This document shows positions 33,349-45,500 of a stretch of DNA of 64,000 bases, in pieces. Position numbers and translations under genes: made by a program. Numbering within the stretch: the stretch's first letter is position 1; each line of letters opens with the position of its first letter. A model generated the notes under the pieces. It was not told the origin of the DNA. It saw only the letters and a program-made list of their open reading frames with translations, and did not search any database. Source of the stretch: Gnetum montanum (Eukaryota; Streptophyta; Gnetopsida; Gnetales; Gnetaceae); NCBI GenBank assembly GCA_015680685.1, contig MNCI01020228.1, positions 133,095-197,094 of the forward strand, written 5' to 3'.

Positions 33349-35585
33349 TCATGTAGTTCCTGGTGGCGGTGGCTCCTTCATAGGTGCTTTCCCTTTGTCT
33401 TGTACTCTAGGTTTTGGGGCTTGATGGCATTGAAGTATTTCCTGGAGTTTCTCCTCTTTGGTTAAGGGATCTTGTTCCGTCCATGCTAGTGTTTCAATGT
33501 TTGATGGAGTCAGCACTTCCCATGGGTAAGGTAGTTGCGAAAACATTTGATTTTCCTTGATGTACCAAGCTGAAAATACCCATCATTCCTCCTTGTAGGC
33601 TCTAGCTTTGTCTTTGTATTCTTGAAAATCTGTAAGCCATCGAGCCAAATCTATTGTGACACCTTTTTATCCTTGGTAGCTTGCGTTTACCACCTCAAGT
33701 TTAGAATTTGCAATTTCCAGATTTTACAATACCTTCTTGCATTTTGGAAATTCTATTTCATATTTGATGTAGGTGGTAGCTACCTATTGTTTGAGCTCTA
33801 TCCTCAGGTGCCCTATTGTTAACATGGCAAGGTTGGAATATTGCAAGTTTGCCAACTCCATGTACTCTATCAGATCTTGAATCTACAGGTCCCTATTCTT
33901 AACTTACACCTAGTGGGCTAATGCATATGTGTCCAATATGGCCCACTAGTTAGTGTGTTGAGCACTAATAGCATTGATGTGGGCCTTGGCCATATGGATC
34001 TCATTCTCAACGATTTGCTTGTACATCCCCACCTAGTCTTGGAAGTTCTCCTTTAGCTTCTCATGCCATTTATCCTCATTTTGCCATGTGCTTATTTAGA
34101 TGGCTATCTTTTGGTGGATGGCACGTACCTCCTCCATCAATAGGGTTTGATTCTCTCTTGCTAAATGACTCATGTCTTGGTTAACCCAGATGAATTGTTC
34201 TCACAACTAATGAAAGTGTTCTTCGAGAACATTCTTTTGCTTCTCCACAGAAGTCAACCAAAGGTTGTTGACAACAAGATGCTTGTTTTCCTCTTGTAAT
34301 TCCTTGAGTACCTTGTTATGCACATGAGTTTGGGCCTATGCTGCGGAGGCATCCCAAATAGCATTCTTATTCTCCGTTAGTAGCTTGGTTAGTTGCTCAA
34401 TTTTGAAGCTGTCCAGCTGGTCTACGGGAACAACTTGTAAGGAGTCCTGTTGTGCTGCTTGTAGGGATACGAGCTTTTCTTGTAATCTCTACACCTCTGC
34501 TTCAGCATGCTCAACCCTTACTTCTGTCAAGACTAGCTTTTCTTTAGTGGAAATGAGGTCTAATTGAATTGCTGTAACATCTTGAGGGATGTCAAACAAG
34601 GATGTCATTACTTGTCCTGTTTGTAGAAATTGATCAAGTGCATCCTCATGTTCCACAAGAGTCATTAAGGTTCCAACCAAAGTTTGAGCATCCCATGCTT
34701 TTTTGAGATCTACTGGTGGCACAATAGGCACATTGAATGATTCTTTAATGTGGTCTGCAACCACTTCTATGGCTCCCACTGCATCCTAGTGTTGCATGAC
34801 CACCACTGTGGCCCCTTCACCAATTTATAATTGCACTTGGAAAGATGCAATGTTTCCTAAGATCTGTTGTGACCAAGTATGTTCCCCTCCTTTTATATGA
34901 ATAGACACTTTATCCCTTGCATGATCCAAAGAAACTGTGGGCTATATGGAATTTTCAATGACACAAAAGAGATTTGTGTCATCACCACTTCCCCAACTGA
35001 CCGTCTCAGCGATGGCCCTGAGATGGCTCATTCACAGTCTATAATCTTGCAACAGTGGTGGTTGATCCTAGCCCATGCTAGGCTTTGCTTCCTGTTTTTG
35101 GCTAGATCCTATACTTGGAGGTTGATTAGGTCTTGCAAGTTGGGTTGCAGTTGGCCTTGCCGTCTATTCTTATTCTTGTTCTAGCCCCAACATCTCACTA
35201 GTGATTTTTCTTACAGCTGGTGGCTTTAACAATTTAGCATATGAAGCATTCTGGGCTTTTTGGAGGACATCATTAGTGTATCCTCTGATACCAGCACATT
35301 GGCACAACTTCCTGATAAGACAAGGGAAGGTTAAGGCAAGCTTCCCTATCTTCTTCCTCAAACCACCTCAGGATCTCTGTCAAGTATAGATGAGGCAAGT
35401 TAGTGTCAACCTTTCCCATCAGCACTGCACATCCTCTTGTCACATATGTTGGGATTCCTTTTAAGCCCTTCATGGGGAAGAGGTGATAAGTTCAAATTTT
35501 GAAATAGATCCTCTTTTCCATCGTCAACTCCCCAAATATCTTTTCTTTGCCATATGCCCTCTCCAACCACACTCATCATGCATCA
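33349..35585 (-). pseudogene. 3' ORF of element 5: transposon-associated protein with long coiled coil
   Basis: Minus-strand pieces in order: GIPTYVTRGCAVLMGKVDT (about 35450-35395), FPCLIRKLCQCAGI (about 35330-35285; a 'FPCLITxLC..AGV' block is common in plant transposon-associated proteins), a Gln/Pro-rich linker, the open frame 34779-34489 (VVADHIKESFNVPIVPP; QTLVGTLMTLVEHEDALDQF), then over 300 residues of Leu/Glu/Gln/Lys heptad-like coiled coil. The tail is PRVQDKGKAPMKEPPPPGTT with TGA at 33349. Most internal stops are TAG at expected Gln. The position between pol and 3' LTR equals that of the Athila 'env-like' ORF, but the sequence suggests an intracellular coiled-coil protein. Confidence 0.55.
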
Positions 35586-37068
35586 GGGTCTGAACAGGTG
35601 TGTAACGACGAAAAACGTCGGTAGCTGGAAGATACCAAACAAAATTCCGCGTGCATAATTTTAACCACGGATCCGTGCGAGGGCTATGCTAGAAAAACGA
35701 ATCTGTGGCACCCTGAATGGTCTTGTCGATTAGACAGGGACTTACTAATCAGTAAATTGATGAATATCTCGTGGAACGATTTGATTCGAGGAATCGCAAA
35801 ATGAGGGGAAAACGACGTAGAAAAATTGTAACGATGATAACGCTAAACACGATAAGAAGGGGCTAACACAAAAGAAACACGTAGCTTCAAGATCTATGCT
35901 TTGACTTGGAAGATGTATATTTTATATGCCACATTACACTGGGGAGACTTCGATTGCCTGATGTAAGGTAAGCATAAAATAACAAGAAAACTGTCCAAAC
36001 AGAAGTCCGATTTACCTCATGGGACAAAGCTAGGATGCAAGGAAGGTCAAGCTCTGATGTCTACTGATCAACTGTTTTTGACGAATAGAGTCTGCAGACC
36101 ATGCAAGATGATCTCACGATTCTTGATCTGCTTCTTTCGCCTTAGGTAGTTTCCATTTCAGACCGCTAATGGTCGCTGGTGGAGAAAGCTGTGTTGCTGA
36201 TGCTCAAAGTGAACTGTGCTCTGCCTCTACCGGAAGGTGATGCTGTTAACAATTGCCAAAGTACTGCTCCCTGTATCTCTACTCAAAAGTGATAAGTGCT
36301 CCCGTGCTTAGAAAAATGCCTTTTGCTTCTTTGATTTTCCCACCCCTGTATCTTTGTCAACTGGGGTATTTATAGGCTGCAACGTCCTGTGAAAAAGGCG
36401 CAACCATGATGACGTGTGTCCCGAATGTTTTGGGTACTGTTGGTCTGACCATGTTTGTATCAAACTTCATGACTACACACAATACGCTTATTTGCGTATT
36501 GTGCTTGTAAAGAGCAGGTGCGTGTCGGGCGTGTTTCAACTGTCTTTGGGGTTATATTACGCTTATTCACGCTGCGTTGCGTGCACGAGTGTAACATAAC
36601 ACGGAAACCATAGATTCAAGCTGTTTTACGCTCGCCTACGCAGTCACGCGTAATGAAGCGTAAACGATGTCTAGCTTGGCGACGTAATACGCTGTGATAC
36701 GCTACGTTGCGTGATGAGCATATGATGAGTATTCGCGCTTTCTTAGACTTTACCTTTGACTATTTTGGAGCTCATTACGCTGCCATGCGTAACATAGCGT
36801 AAACTTGGCCTTGAACAAAAGACTTAGCAAAACTTGGACTATGTTTAAATAGAATCACGCTAAGCGCCATTACGCTACGTCGCGTGATATAGCATAAATA
36901 GAGAAAACATAGTAAGATTAAAAATCTGCACAGGAAGTTGAAGACTTGATGCTATGCGCCTCTTGGTGTTCCTCTGTCTTATTCTCCCTTTTGGAATCCT
37001 GACATGCGCCCCTGCCTGAATTGCGAATCTTTGCCTGAGGCCGACTCGCAATTTTTCATGGTGTTTCA
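35586..37068 (-). repeat. 3' LTR of the Tat element
   Basis: Minus-strand start TGAAACACC, with TGTAACGAC words at the other end. It shares 13 of 14 bases (GGTCTGAACAGGTG) with the other LTR to the left of the TGTAACGACG word at 35601, so the LTR continues to about 35586 and is slightly truncated. It holds a 305-bp block (36100-36405), with a TATA box, that the 5' LTR lacks. The words TACGC/GCGTA recur densely at 36480-36890. Confidence 0.8.
36367..36374 (-). promoter_or_regulatory. TATA box in the Tat LTR
   Basis: Minus-strand TATAAATA (GCCTATAAATACC) is the clearest core promoter in this LTR. It lies in the block missing from the 5' LTR at 51213-52483. Confidence 0.5.
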
Positions 37069-37081
37069 ATGGCCCCTCTTT
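37069..37081 (-). other. polypurine tract of the Tat element
   Basis: Minus-strand AAAGAGGGGCCAT directly precedes the LTR start TGAAACACC, the standard position of the plus-strand primer. Confidence 0.65.
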
Positions 37082-38179
37082 GTTGATGGTTGGAGGGCTT
37101 GCTTGAAAGATGTCGACAAAGAATATGAAACACTAGATTGGTAGAAGCAAGAACAGCGTCCATCCATGGCTACTCAGGCGTTGCCCTATCAACATGGAAG
37201 AGCGAAGCTGGAGGGAATGGGAGATAGAATGACATAGTAGGAAACAGGTTTGGGGAAGACGTAAAATGAGTCAGGATGGTAGGAGTATAGAATCCGCTTA
37301 AGGAACGCATAGAAACGTACACACATTTATGTTGACAGGAATGCTTTCAGACGAGTGTAGCGCATCAGCCTGAGATTTCTCTATCACAGATTATAGCAGG
37401 AATGCTTGCAAAAGGAGCACGGCGCATCACTTCTACGATATCTCTGCTAGTGCGAGTGTGGAAAATGGATGCTTGCATGTGTAGCATTTGCGTACGGGAA
37501 GTAGGTGGTAGGGATGAAATGAAATAAGAGCTAAGGGTAGGATTATGAGAGGTATGGGCGTGCAGTTCTAAGTGGTCGGGAAAACCTGAGCAGCCATCTC
37601 AAAATGCTGTTGTTCTCCATCACTCAGATGGACGCACCTTTGAACCACACCCTCGAAGCAAGTAACCTGCAACCACAGAAGAAAACAGAGGACAACATTG
37701 CTCATGTGAATAAGAGGCGAGATTGTTGAAACGAGCGCCGTTTGATGCGAGATAGAGCGATCGGGTCGTGAAGAAGGAGGTGGAGCATGAGGGTGGAACC
37801 GCCAATCCTGACGATTGGCCCAGCATATCTTCGCCAAAAGGCATCAGACACAGTGCACCTAACTGGTTAGGCAAAGAACCAGCGAGATGAATTTGCGAAG
37901 CTGGCGTCCAATTGCAATGATCGACGGAGGTTCCCGAGGTCGTTGTCGACGAGGATTTCGTCGAGGCTCCAGCTGACGGGACTAAACTCTTAGAGGTACC
38001 ACTGCTGCAGTGGGCACAGTGACGACATCTTTGAGGGATTAGTAAGATTCCTCTCAGCTCGTCCGAGGAATCAGTAGGATGCCAGTGGGGTGGCGACGCT
38101 AGGACTGTCCCAGTATCCCACCTCATTTATCATGCAAGCATACAAAGATGATCACGCTCGCTTGATTTACATGGTAGCA
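37082..38179 (-). other. 3' untranslated region of the Tat element; possible small ORF
   Basis: The region lies between the end of integrase and the polypurine tract. The minus strand 38126-37620 is open for 168 codons (Ser/Thr/Cys-rich, e.g. CRHCAHCSSGTSKS), with a shorter overlapping frame at 37837-37568. I recognise no domain and composition is unlike the pol frames. It may be a lineage-specific ORF or chance. The rest shows nothing coding. Confidence 0.35.
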
Positions 38180-38620
38180 GTCTGTAAGTCCCAGTTTTGA
38201 GTCGTGGTAGACTGTCATTACTGGTTTTAAGTCTCAGTAGACCATGGTCCCAGTTTAAAGTCTGGGCGGACCGAGAAGTGCTAGTTTTACGTCGTAGCGG
38301 ATGGTGGTATGTTTGATTTATGGTCTTAACAGTCCATGCTGTGGATGTCAGTTTCGTGTCATGACCCAGGGATAAATCTGTGCTAGTTTTACGTCTCAGC
38401 AGATGACTACTTACCTGTGCCAGTTTAGCATCGTGGCGGATGCGTGCAAAAGATGCCAGTTTTTCGTCTTGGTGGACCTGTACAACATTGCCAGTTTTAC
38501 GTCGTAGCGGATGGTTACAACTTGCCAGTTTAGCATCGTGGCGGACGATGGTTGCCAGTTTAGCGTTGTAGTGGACGATGGTTGCCAGTTTAGCGTCATA
38601 GCGGACGATGGCGACCATAC
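38180..38620 (-). repeat. degenerate tandem repeats in the Tat 3' region
   Basis: Copies of a core GCCAGTTT(A/T)(A/G)CGTCGTAGCGGA (plus-strand sense, with variants) recur through the region. Near 38520-38612 they are regular with a period of 30 bp (GTTGCCAGTTTAGCGT... twice in tandem, plus a third); further left the spacing loosens to roughly 45-60 bp. Frames through it give repeated 'AKLA' peptides that are by-products. Tandem repeats in 3' regions of Tat/Ogre elements are known to give rise to satellites. Confidence 0.75.
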
Positions 38621-38645
38621 CTGGTTATTCACACTAGAGACACTG

Positions 38646-41600
38646 CTAAATATAATACTGCTTCATATATACATGATTTACAGGGTTTGGTAGTTCATTG
38701 CCATTGACGTCTGCTAATTTGAATGCTCTGTTGTTGTACGCGTCAACCACCAAGAAAGGGCCTTCCCAGTTTGCAGAGAACTTGCCTACTGGTTTGTGCA
38801 CGGCCTTGAGAATTAGATCTCCTTTCTTGATCGAGCGCTACTGAAGGTTGTGATGATGCTTCTGCCTCTGTTTGTCTTGATACCTTTCAATCGTGTCAAG
38901 AGCCTGTATCTGCTTCTCTTCTACTGAATCCAGATCTGCGATTTGAGACTCGGTGTGTTGAGCCTCATTTATAACCTTGGAGAGGACCATTCTCAGAGAA
39001 GGAATTTGCACTCGAGAGGTAGCACTACTTCAGACCCGTAAACCAGGCCATAGGGCGTACTACCCGTAGCTGTCCTACACGTAGTACGATATGCCCATAG
39101 CACATAGAGGATCTGTTTGTGCCACCGCCTTTTGTTGCCGTCAAGCATTTTCTTGAGCAGATTGATGATCACTTTGTTCGTTTCTTCAGCTTGACCATTT
39201 GCTTACAGGTAATAGGGGGAGGAAAAAGATTGTCTAATGCCTAGGTTATCACAGAAAGATTTGGTTTCCGTGCTACTAAACTGTGGCCCATTATCGATCA
39301 CAATAGTCATCGGGAGACCAAATCTGGTTACTATATTGTCTAGGATAAAATGACAAATCTATTGAGATGTGATCTTTCGCAGGGGAACAGCCTCTACCCA
39401 CTTCGTAAAATACTCAGTAGCGGTAATGATGAAGCTATGATCTGCAGAGGATTTCAGCGTGATCGGGCCTATGATGTCTAGTCCCCATCGTTGAAATGGC
39501 CATGTTATCTGTGTTGTATGTAATTCTGTAGGTGACACATGTATAAGATTTGCGTGACGCTTACACGTGTCATAGGTTTTAACCTTCGTCAGGCAATCTT
39601 TTTCCATGCGTGGCCAGTAGTATCCTAAGCGATGGATTTTTAGGGCCATAGCCCATGGTGCTACGTGGTTGCCGCACAGTCCCTCGTGAACTTCGCCGAC
39701 TATATGCTGCGCTTGATTTTTGTCAACGGAAGTAAGCAGCATGCCATCAAAGGAGCGTCTACAAAGAGTGCTTTCTTTGATGATGATGTATTGCCTAGAC
39801 TGCTTACGGATTGCGTCTTCCTGTGCATGTGTCAATGCAGATGGTAGCTCACCTTGTAAAAGGTAAGTTTTAATGTTGTTGTACCATTCAGGCGTGCTTT
39901 CCTCGAGAAGAGAAGAGATTTGCACCATCTGAATGATAGGATCTGTGCAGTCTGTGATCAATGTAGGATAGGTGTCAAAAAGATGTGAAGGCACATTCAG
40001 AGCCAGTGTTGCTAGTGCGTCGGCCAGTGTGTTATCCATGCGTGGCACATGCTGGACATCGATGGTCGCAAATCATCTCAGAAGATCTTTAGCCTTATCA
40101 CAGTAGGGCTGCAAATGTATAGCCTTGCAGGCGTAGACTTCTGTGATCTGATTTATGACAATCATCGAATCGCCCCTAATCACCAGGTGTCGAACATCGA
40201 GTTCATTGGCAGTTAGTAATCCCCTGAGGAGTCCCTCGTACTCTACCACATTGTTCGTATAGGGGAAGGTCAAGCGATAAGCGTGTAGATGCACATCCTC
40301 AGGTGATAGCGTAATAACAGTGGCAGCACTGCCACCTCTAGCGGTTGAAGCTCCATTGAAATACAACATTGCTTCGGGGCCTGTCAAGATAGGGTTTAAA
40401 CTATGTACATGTTCGTCAGGGAACTTTGGCTCTATAGTCGCTTGATTGTTAATTGGTGACGTTACTAATTGGTCAGCTATTGCTTGGCCTTTTGTAGATG
40501 ATTGGCCAATATAGTGCAGATCGAATTCTACCATGATAGCCTTCCAACGAGCTATTTTACTACTCTCGTATAGGTTGTGCGTAATGGCCCTAAGAATGTT
40601 GTTTTTACAGATGATGTTGACCTTACTACGGAAAAGATAATGCCTACACTTTTTAATCGTAAAAACTAATGCTAGGCAATTACGCTCTACGTCGTTATAC
40701 TTTGTTTCGTACGCACATAGAGCATGACTCAAGTAGTAGATGGGCACTTCTGACCCATCATCCATCCTTTGACAAAGTAATACGGCTAACGCTACATCCG
40801 AAGTTGCGAGGTAAATGTAAAATGGCAAGTCCCTTTGTGGTGGAAAAATCGTTGGTAAATGTTGCAGTTGTTGTTTTAAGCTGTCAAACACATGTTGGCA
40901 ATCGTTGGTCCATTCGAAATTAACCCCTTTTTTCAGCAAGTGTTGCATAGGGTGTAGCTTGTCGGTTAATCTCGAGATGAACCGGCATATAAACTGTAAG
41001 CGTCCTTGTAACCTGCATAATTGCTTGAGGTCTGTGGGAGGCGTGAGCTCAACAATGGCTTTGACCTTGTTAGGGTCAACTCGTATGCTAGCTTTCGACA
41101 CCACAAACCCCAACATGCATCCGGTTTTGACTCCAAATACACACTTCTTTGGGTTAAGCTGGAGCTCGTATTGGAGCATCTTTTAAGGACTAACTCCAGG
41201 TCTCCTGAATGATCTTCAAACTTTAAAGAATTAATAGCTATATCGTCTACATAATCATTCAGCCTTCCTAGGAGGTAATCGCTGAAGATGTAGGTCATGG
41301 CTCGTTGATATGTTGCTCCGGCGTTCTTTAGACCAAAAGGCATCATAGTGTAGCAAAAGGTGCCCCAGGGCATCATGAACGTTGTCGTCAATTGATGTTC
41401 TGGGTTGATGCGAATCTGATTATAGCCTGAAAAACCATCCATAAAGGATAGAAGCGCATGCCCAGCTATCGTGTCGACTAGTTGATTGATACTTGGAAGT
41501 GGGAAGTTATCCTTGATCGTTGCCTTATTCAGATCTCCGAAGTCTATGCAGATGCGTATGCTCCCAGTATTCTTTGGGACGACTACAATGTTAGACACCC

Positions 41601-42123
41601 AATCCAAGTAATCGACCGCCCGAATGAAACCAGCCTGATATAGTTTAGTGATTTCATCACGCATGGCTAGCCCGATCTCTGGCTTGATTTTGCATGCCTT
41701 TTTCCTAATTGCTTTAATCTGCGGGTCTAAGATGATGTTATGCTGGATTAGCCTGGGATCTAGTCCAGGCATATCCTCGTATGACCATGCAAAGACGGTA
41801 ATGTTGTCTTGCAGGACCTATTTTATGGCATCGTGTGTTTTCTGGTCTAATAAAGAACTGACTTTAAGCATTTTGGCTTCACCCTTATGTGTAACGATAA
41901 AGACCTCACTGAGGGGGTCTTCAGTTATGTCTCCAGCCTCCAGATCTAGCGTACGCCTCGACTGTCCTGGCCATTCTGGGTATGTCTCCGACGCGGCTAT
42001 GGTTACGTCTTCTAAAGAGGGGTTAGCATCTACCAGTGTGGAGTCAAATTGCCTAACTACCTTCCTGTATGGGCTTTTCAAAGTTAGAGGTGCTGAAAAC
42101 ATTGTGTCCATTTGCCATCTGTC
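38646..42123 (-). pseudogene. Tat pol: RT, RNase H, second RNase H, integrase
   Basis: RT (42123 to about 41000): RICIDFGDLNKATIKDNFPL, FMDGFSGYNQIRI, MPFGLKNAGATYQRAM, YVDD in NDYVDDIAINS. RNase H: YLATSDVALAVLLCQR, ETKYNDVERNCLALVF. Second, Tat-type RNase H: LYFNGAST, NNVVEYEGLLRGL, GDSMIVINQI, NTLADALATLA. Integrase: VHEGLCGNH with the following CxxC reduced to YDTC, WGLDIIGP, VIDNGPQF, ANGQAEETNK (the D,D,E core), and a C-terminal GKFSANWEGPFLVVDAYNNR module ending with TAG at 38646. A one-base frameshift lies near 41182. In-frame stops include TGA (40073), TAG (39359) and TAG (41818). Frames 41772-40966, 41179-40073 and 40048-39359 are the long open parts. Confidence 0.9.
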
Positions 42124-42537
42124 CTGCAAAACCACCAAGTGCATAAATGATTAGGAGAAAGGTGACGTGATGTCATCGAACGTGGAAGGCTAACTAAATT
42201 TTGAATATTGTAAACGAGCTGTAATTAATGCAACCCGATTACGAGGCGATAAGATGTGGTAGTTTAACGTCATTTCGGAAAGTGGCGTGTGCGATATCAG
42301 CCGCATTAATATCTTGATTTTTGGGTTCCATTTTAGGAAAGTCCCGGTTAAATCAGATATCAAGTCGGTGATCCTCGCATATAAGTAAGTAGTTTTTGAT
42401 GAGGACAGGCTGTTGGCTATTGTGAATTCGAATTCATAACTGTTGCTGAGCGAGAGAAGGAAGAGCAGAGGATTAGAGCATGTGATTTTATGAAGATTTG
42501 CAAGTGTTAAACGGTGAAAATTTTTGAAGCTGTTGCA

Positions 42538-45500
42538 ATGGCACCAAAAATCAAGAGGAAGAACGCAAAACTGGCCAAAATCGATGAAGTGCAAGAAAAT
42601 CTGGATTGCATTTCGCAGGCATTGGTCGATGTTCATGACCCTACGCCTTTGAACCGGTAGGTCATTCTTACATGCTTATGTTTGTTTCAATGTCTACTTT
42701 TCGTGGTATATTTTTGTTTGCGTGAATGTGGATTTCAAATTGTGGACCTCGGGTTAATGCGAGGGTTTGATGGGGTTGCGTCTACCGCCGTTGTCAGGGA
42801 CGAACCTTGCGTTATTGCAAGGGTTTGGGCGATTTCGGCCTGGATAACTAGGTGTAGTTTATAAGTTTTCTATATTAGTCATGCAAATGTAAAAGTAGGT
42901 ATTAATGTATGCATTGGGTTTTCTATACAGTGTTGCGCTAAAGCCCATCCTGATTGTCTTGGATATTGTCGGGGTTTTGTGTTGTATAAACCCCATCGTC
43001 CCTAATGTCCCTCCCCCGCAAACGCAGTTGCAAGGGAAGGCCATATGGTTTTGAAGGGGTGCGCTGGAGTTTTTGTAGTTCTTGCTGCGCAACTACAACG
43101 TCATCGTGTGGTATGATTTGTCTGGCGACATCGCCGGTGCCCTTTTAGAGCACCTGCTGGCGGGTTCTGCACAAGGGATTCTGACCTTTTTGACAGATGG
43201 GGCCATCGATACGGGTTGTCCTGAGGACTGAGAACTTAGTGCCCGGGGTTTGAGGAGCTTAAACTGGATCTAGGAAATGGCTCAGTTCAGTTGTTATCAT
43301 GCATATAACACACTGTTCGTGGCTTGCCATGTCTCGACCTATTTCCAGAACCCACAAGGCACAGTGTACTATACAGGCGGGTAAGTGAATTTTATTAACT
43401 GTCTATTTTTGTTGTTGTTGTTATATGTCTGTTATTGATGTGAAATATAAGAGAAGCCTATGTGCAAAATATAAGATAAGCCTATGTTGTATGGTACAGG
43501 TTTTTTATTCATGACAACAAGTTAGTTGGAAATGGAGATGCATTATCATGGGCTGAAACGACAATAATGGCATTTATCTCAACTAGCAACGTGCACACTG
43601 GTGTTATAGGGTAGATTGGCTTTGACATGCGTGAGTACCCCACCCGCTATGCTAGGGCTTTTAAGAATTGCCAGAGACTCAGGTGGCTGCACGATGACCG
43701 GACCCTAGATCAGCCTCTTACCGTTGAGGACGTGCAGAGGGACCTTCCGTCATTTCCCCTGCCATTTGGACCTGGTAAGGCTATTGTATAGTTGATTATT
43801 GCATAATATAGTTGTAAATTGTGAGCGTTGCGTAATAGTGTTTTCTTTTGAGTTGTGTTTTACGCTTTTCAGTCAGGGAATCCCGGGAGATTACCCTTAC
43901 GATTTCCGGCCGTGAGGCAAGCACCGTCCTTTTCCGCTATGGAGACATCAAGGATGCACAACGTTGGCTTGGCCACTCGGCGGCCCCAGTCGCGGTGACC
44001 ACCAAGATCCGAGCAGCAGGGCTAATGCATCTATTTTTAGCTGCAACCCCTGATGTTCCTGCCAGTGAAATGCTAACCCTGGTCAACTCCTTCAATGAAA
44101 AAGCAGAGCATTTTTGCACGCACGTACATAATGTACACGTGAGCTTTAACATCGACGCTCAGCTCTTTACGGACCTCTTTGGCATTCCCTTGGACGACCT
44201 TCTCGTAAGTGAGAAGGCAAAGAGAAGCCTTGCCTTCCAGGAGTGGCTGAAGGAGTGGGTGAGGGTCTCGAAGGAGACCAAAGGGTTTCCTTGCGAAAGA
44301 TTCCAAATGGGTATTGCCAAGACACTTTATCCCCTTTTCTGGGCCCGGACTTTCCCTAAAACTCTCTCACAAGGGAAGTTCTTTTCTGTAGAACAGACTC
44401 GTATTATGCGGGAGGTTCTGAAAGAGGGGACCTAATTCAATTGGGCAAACTATTTCGCTAAGGGGCTACGCAACAAGATGATCAAGCTTCACAAGAAGCT
44501 TAAGTCTCATATCAACGTGCATCACGCCTTCTTCATAGCTTACCTCTGGCGGTTTGCTAAGTTTTTGGTCATCCAAAGGAATGGGGTCTGGGTACAACAA
44601 GACCGAGACTAGCTATCCAAACCTTGGATTGCCCATATCCTCAGCACTACCCATGGGCAGGATCCACCGGAAGGAATCAGGGAGTCATTATCTATAACGA
44701 CCAAGGGTTTGGCGGTGCCCCAAGTGCGAGGCCTTGACAGCGTAGGCGGGATAATGCCTACTTACACCGGCGATGCCTCGCGGGGGAAACGCTTGATGAA
44801 AGAAATTGTAGAACCTGCAGCTCAGCATAAAAGGCTCCGTATAACGGAGGCCCCTGGGAGTGACGCAGGCCGAACTATGGCGGTCAAAGTTCAGCGGAGT
44901 AAGCCTCCGCCTGGTAAGCGTGAAGGAATTGTATTACACAATGTTTGTTTAGATGTTTTGGGACGATATACTAAGGTGCTGTGACATGACCAGTAAAAAT
45001 TACAGAGGAACTGACCCCTGAGACGGGGGCAGTAATACTAAGTCGTGGGGAAGGGGCCTCAGTTTTAGAAAAAGATGCCCCAGCTATCGAGACAAGCATC
45101 GCGCAGACTCATGTGCGTGCGGAGGCCCTAGCTACTGGAACCAGCGATGCACAGACTCAGGTGCGTGAAGAGGAAAGGGAGGCGGAAGATGTCGGCAAAG
45201 TTGCCACTGTCACCGGTAGAGGTAATGGGTGTGTTAGCGTGTTTGCAAGATTCTATAAATGGATGAAGTTTCTAACTAGATTACGCCACAGGAGAAGAGG
45301 ATGTGTCCACGTCTGTTGCTGTGAGCAGAGCGTGGAGAGACTTCCCTGACAAATTTGCCTTCATGGAAGGCGTTGTCAGTGACATCATTGAGCGCCTAGA
45401 GCGCGTCGAACCTGGAGCTGGTACGTTATGGTTGTAGTCAGTTTGTGATATTATATAGTGGTAATGTGTCACCAACACTGATGATTGTTTCTGTTAGGAG

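Larger units (their letters stand above)
32364..35585 (-). mobile_element. Athila-like element 5: 3' LTR and adjacent coiled-coil ORF
   Basis: Minus-strand 3' LTR (33166-32364), preceded by the polypurine tract GTGGGGGTA, preceded in turn by a coiled-coil ORF up to the Tat element boundary at 35585. It lies inside the 3' LTR of element 4 on the left and is cut by the Tat element on the right. Its gag-pol is not seen on the far side of the Tat element. Confidence 0.65.

Noticed and set aside
33349-35585. a true envelope gene
   Set aside because: The position fits the Athila env-like ORF, but no signal peptide, transmembrane segment or glycosylation-rich ectodomain could be seen; the protein looks like an intracellular coiled coil.
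35596-35600. AGGTG before the left Tat LTR and GGGTG after the right one as a target-site duplication
   Set aside because: The left LTR shares a further 13 of 14 bases beyond this point with the other LTR, so 35596-35600 lies inside the LTR. The match is probably coincidental.
38130-38618. 162-codon minus ORF with repeated AKLA peptides as a gene
   Set aside because: It is the translation of the tandem repeats and shifts frame between units.
38180-38620. a CRISPR-like array
   Set aside because: Repeats are degenerate and near-continuous, with no unique spacers, and lie in the 3' region of a plant retrotransposon.
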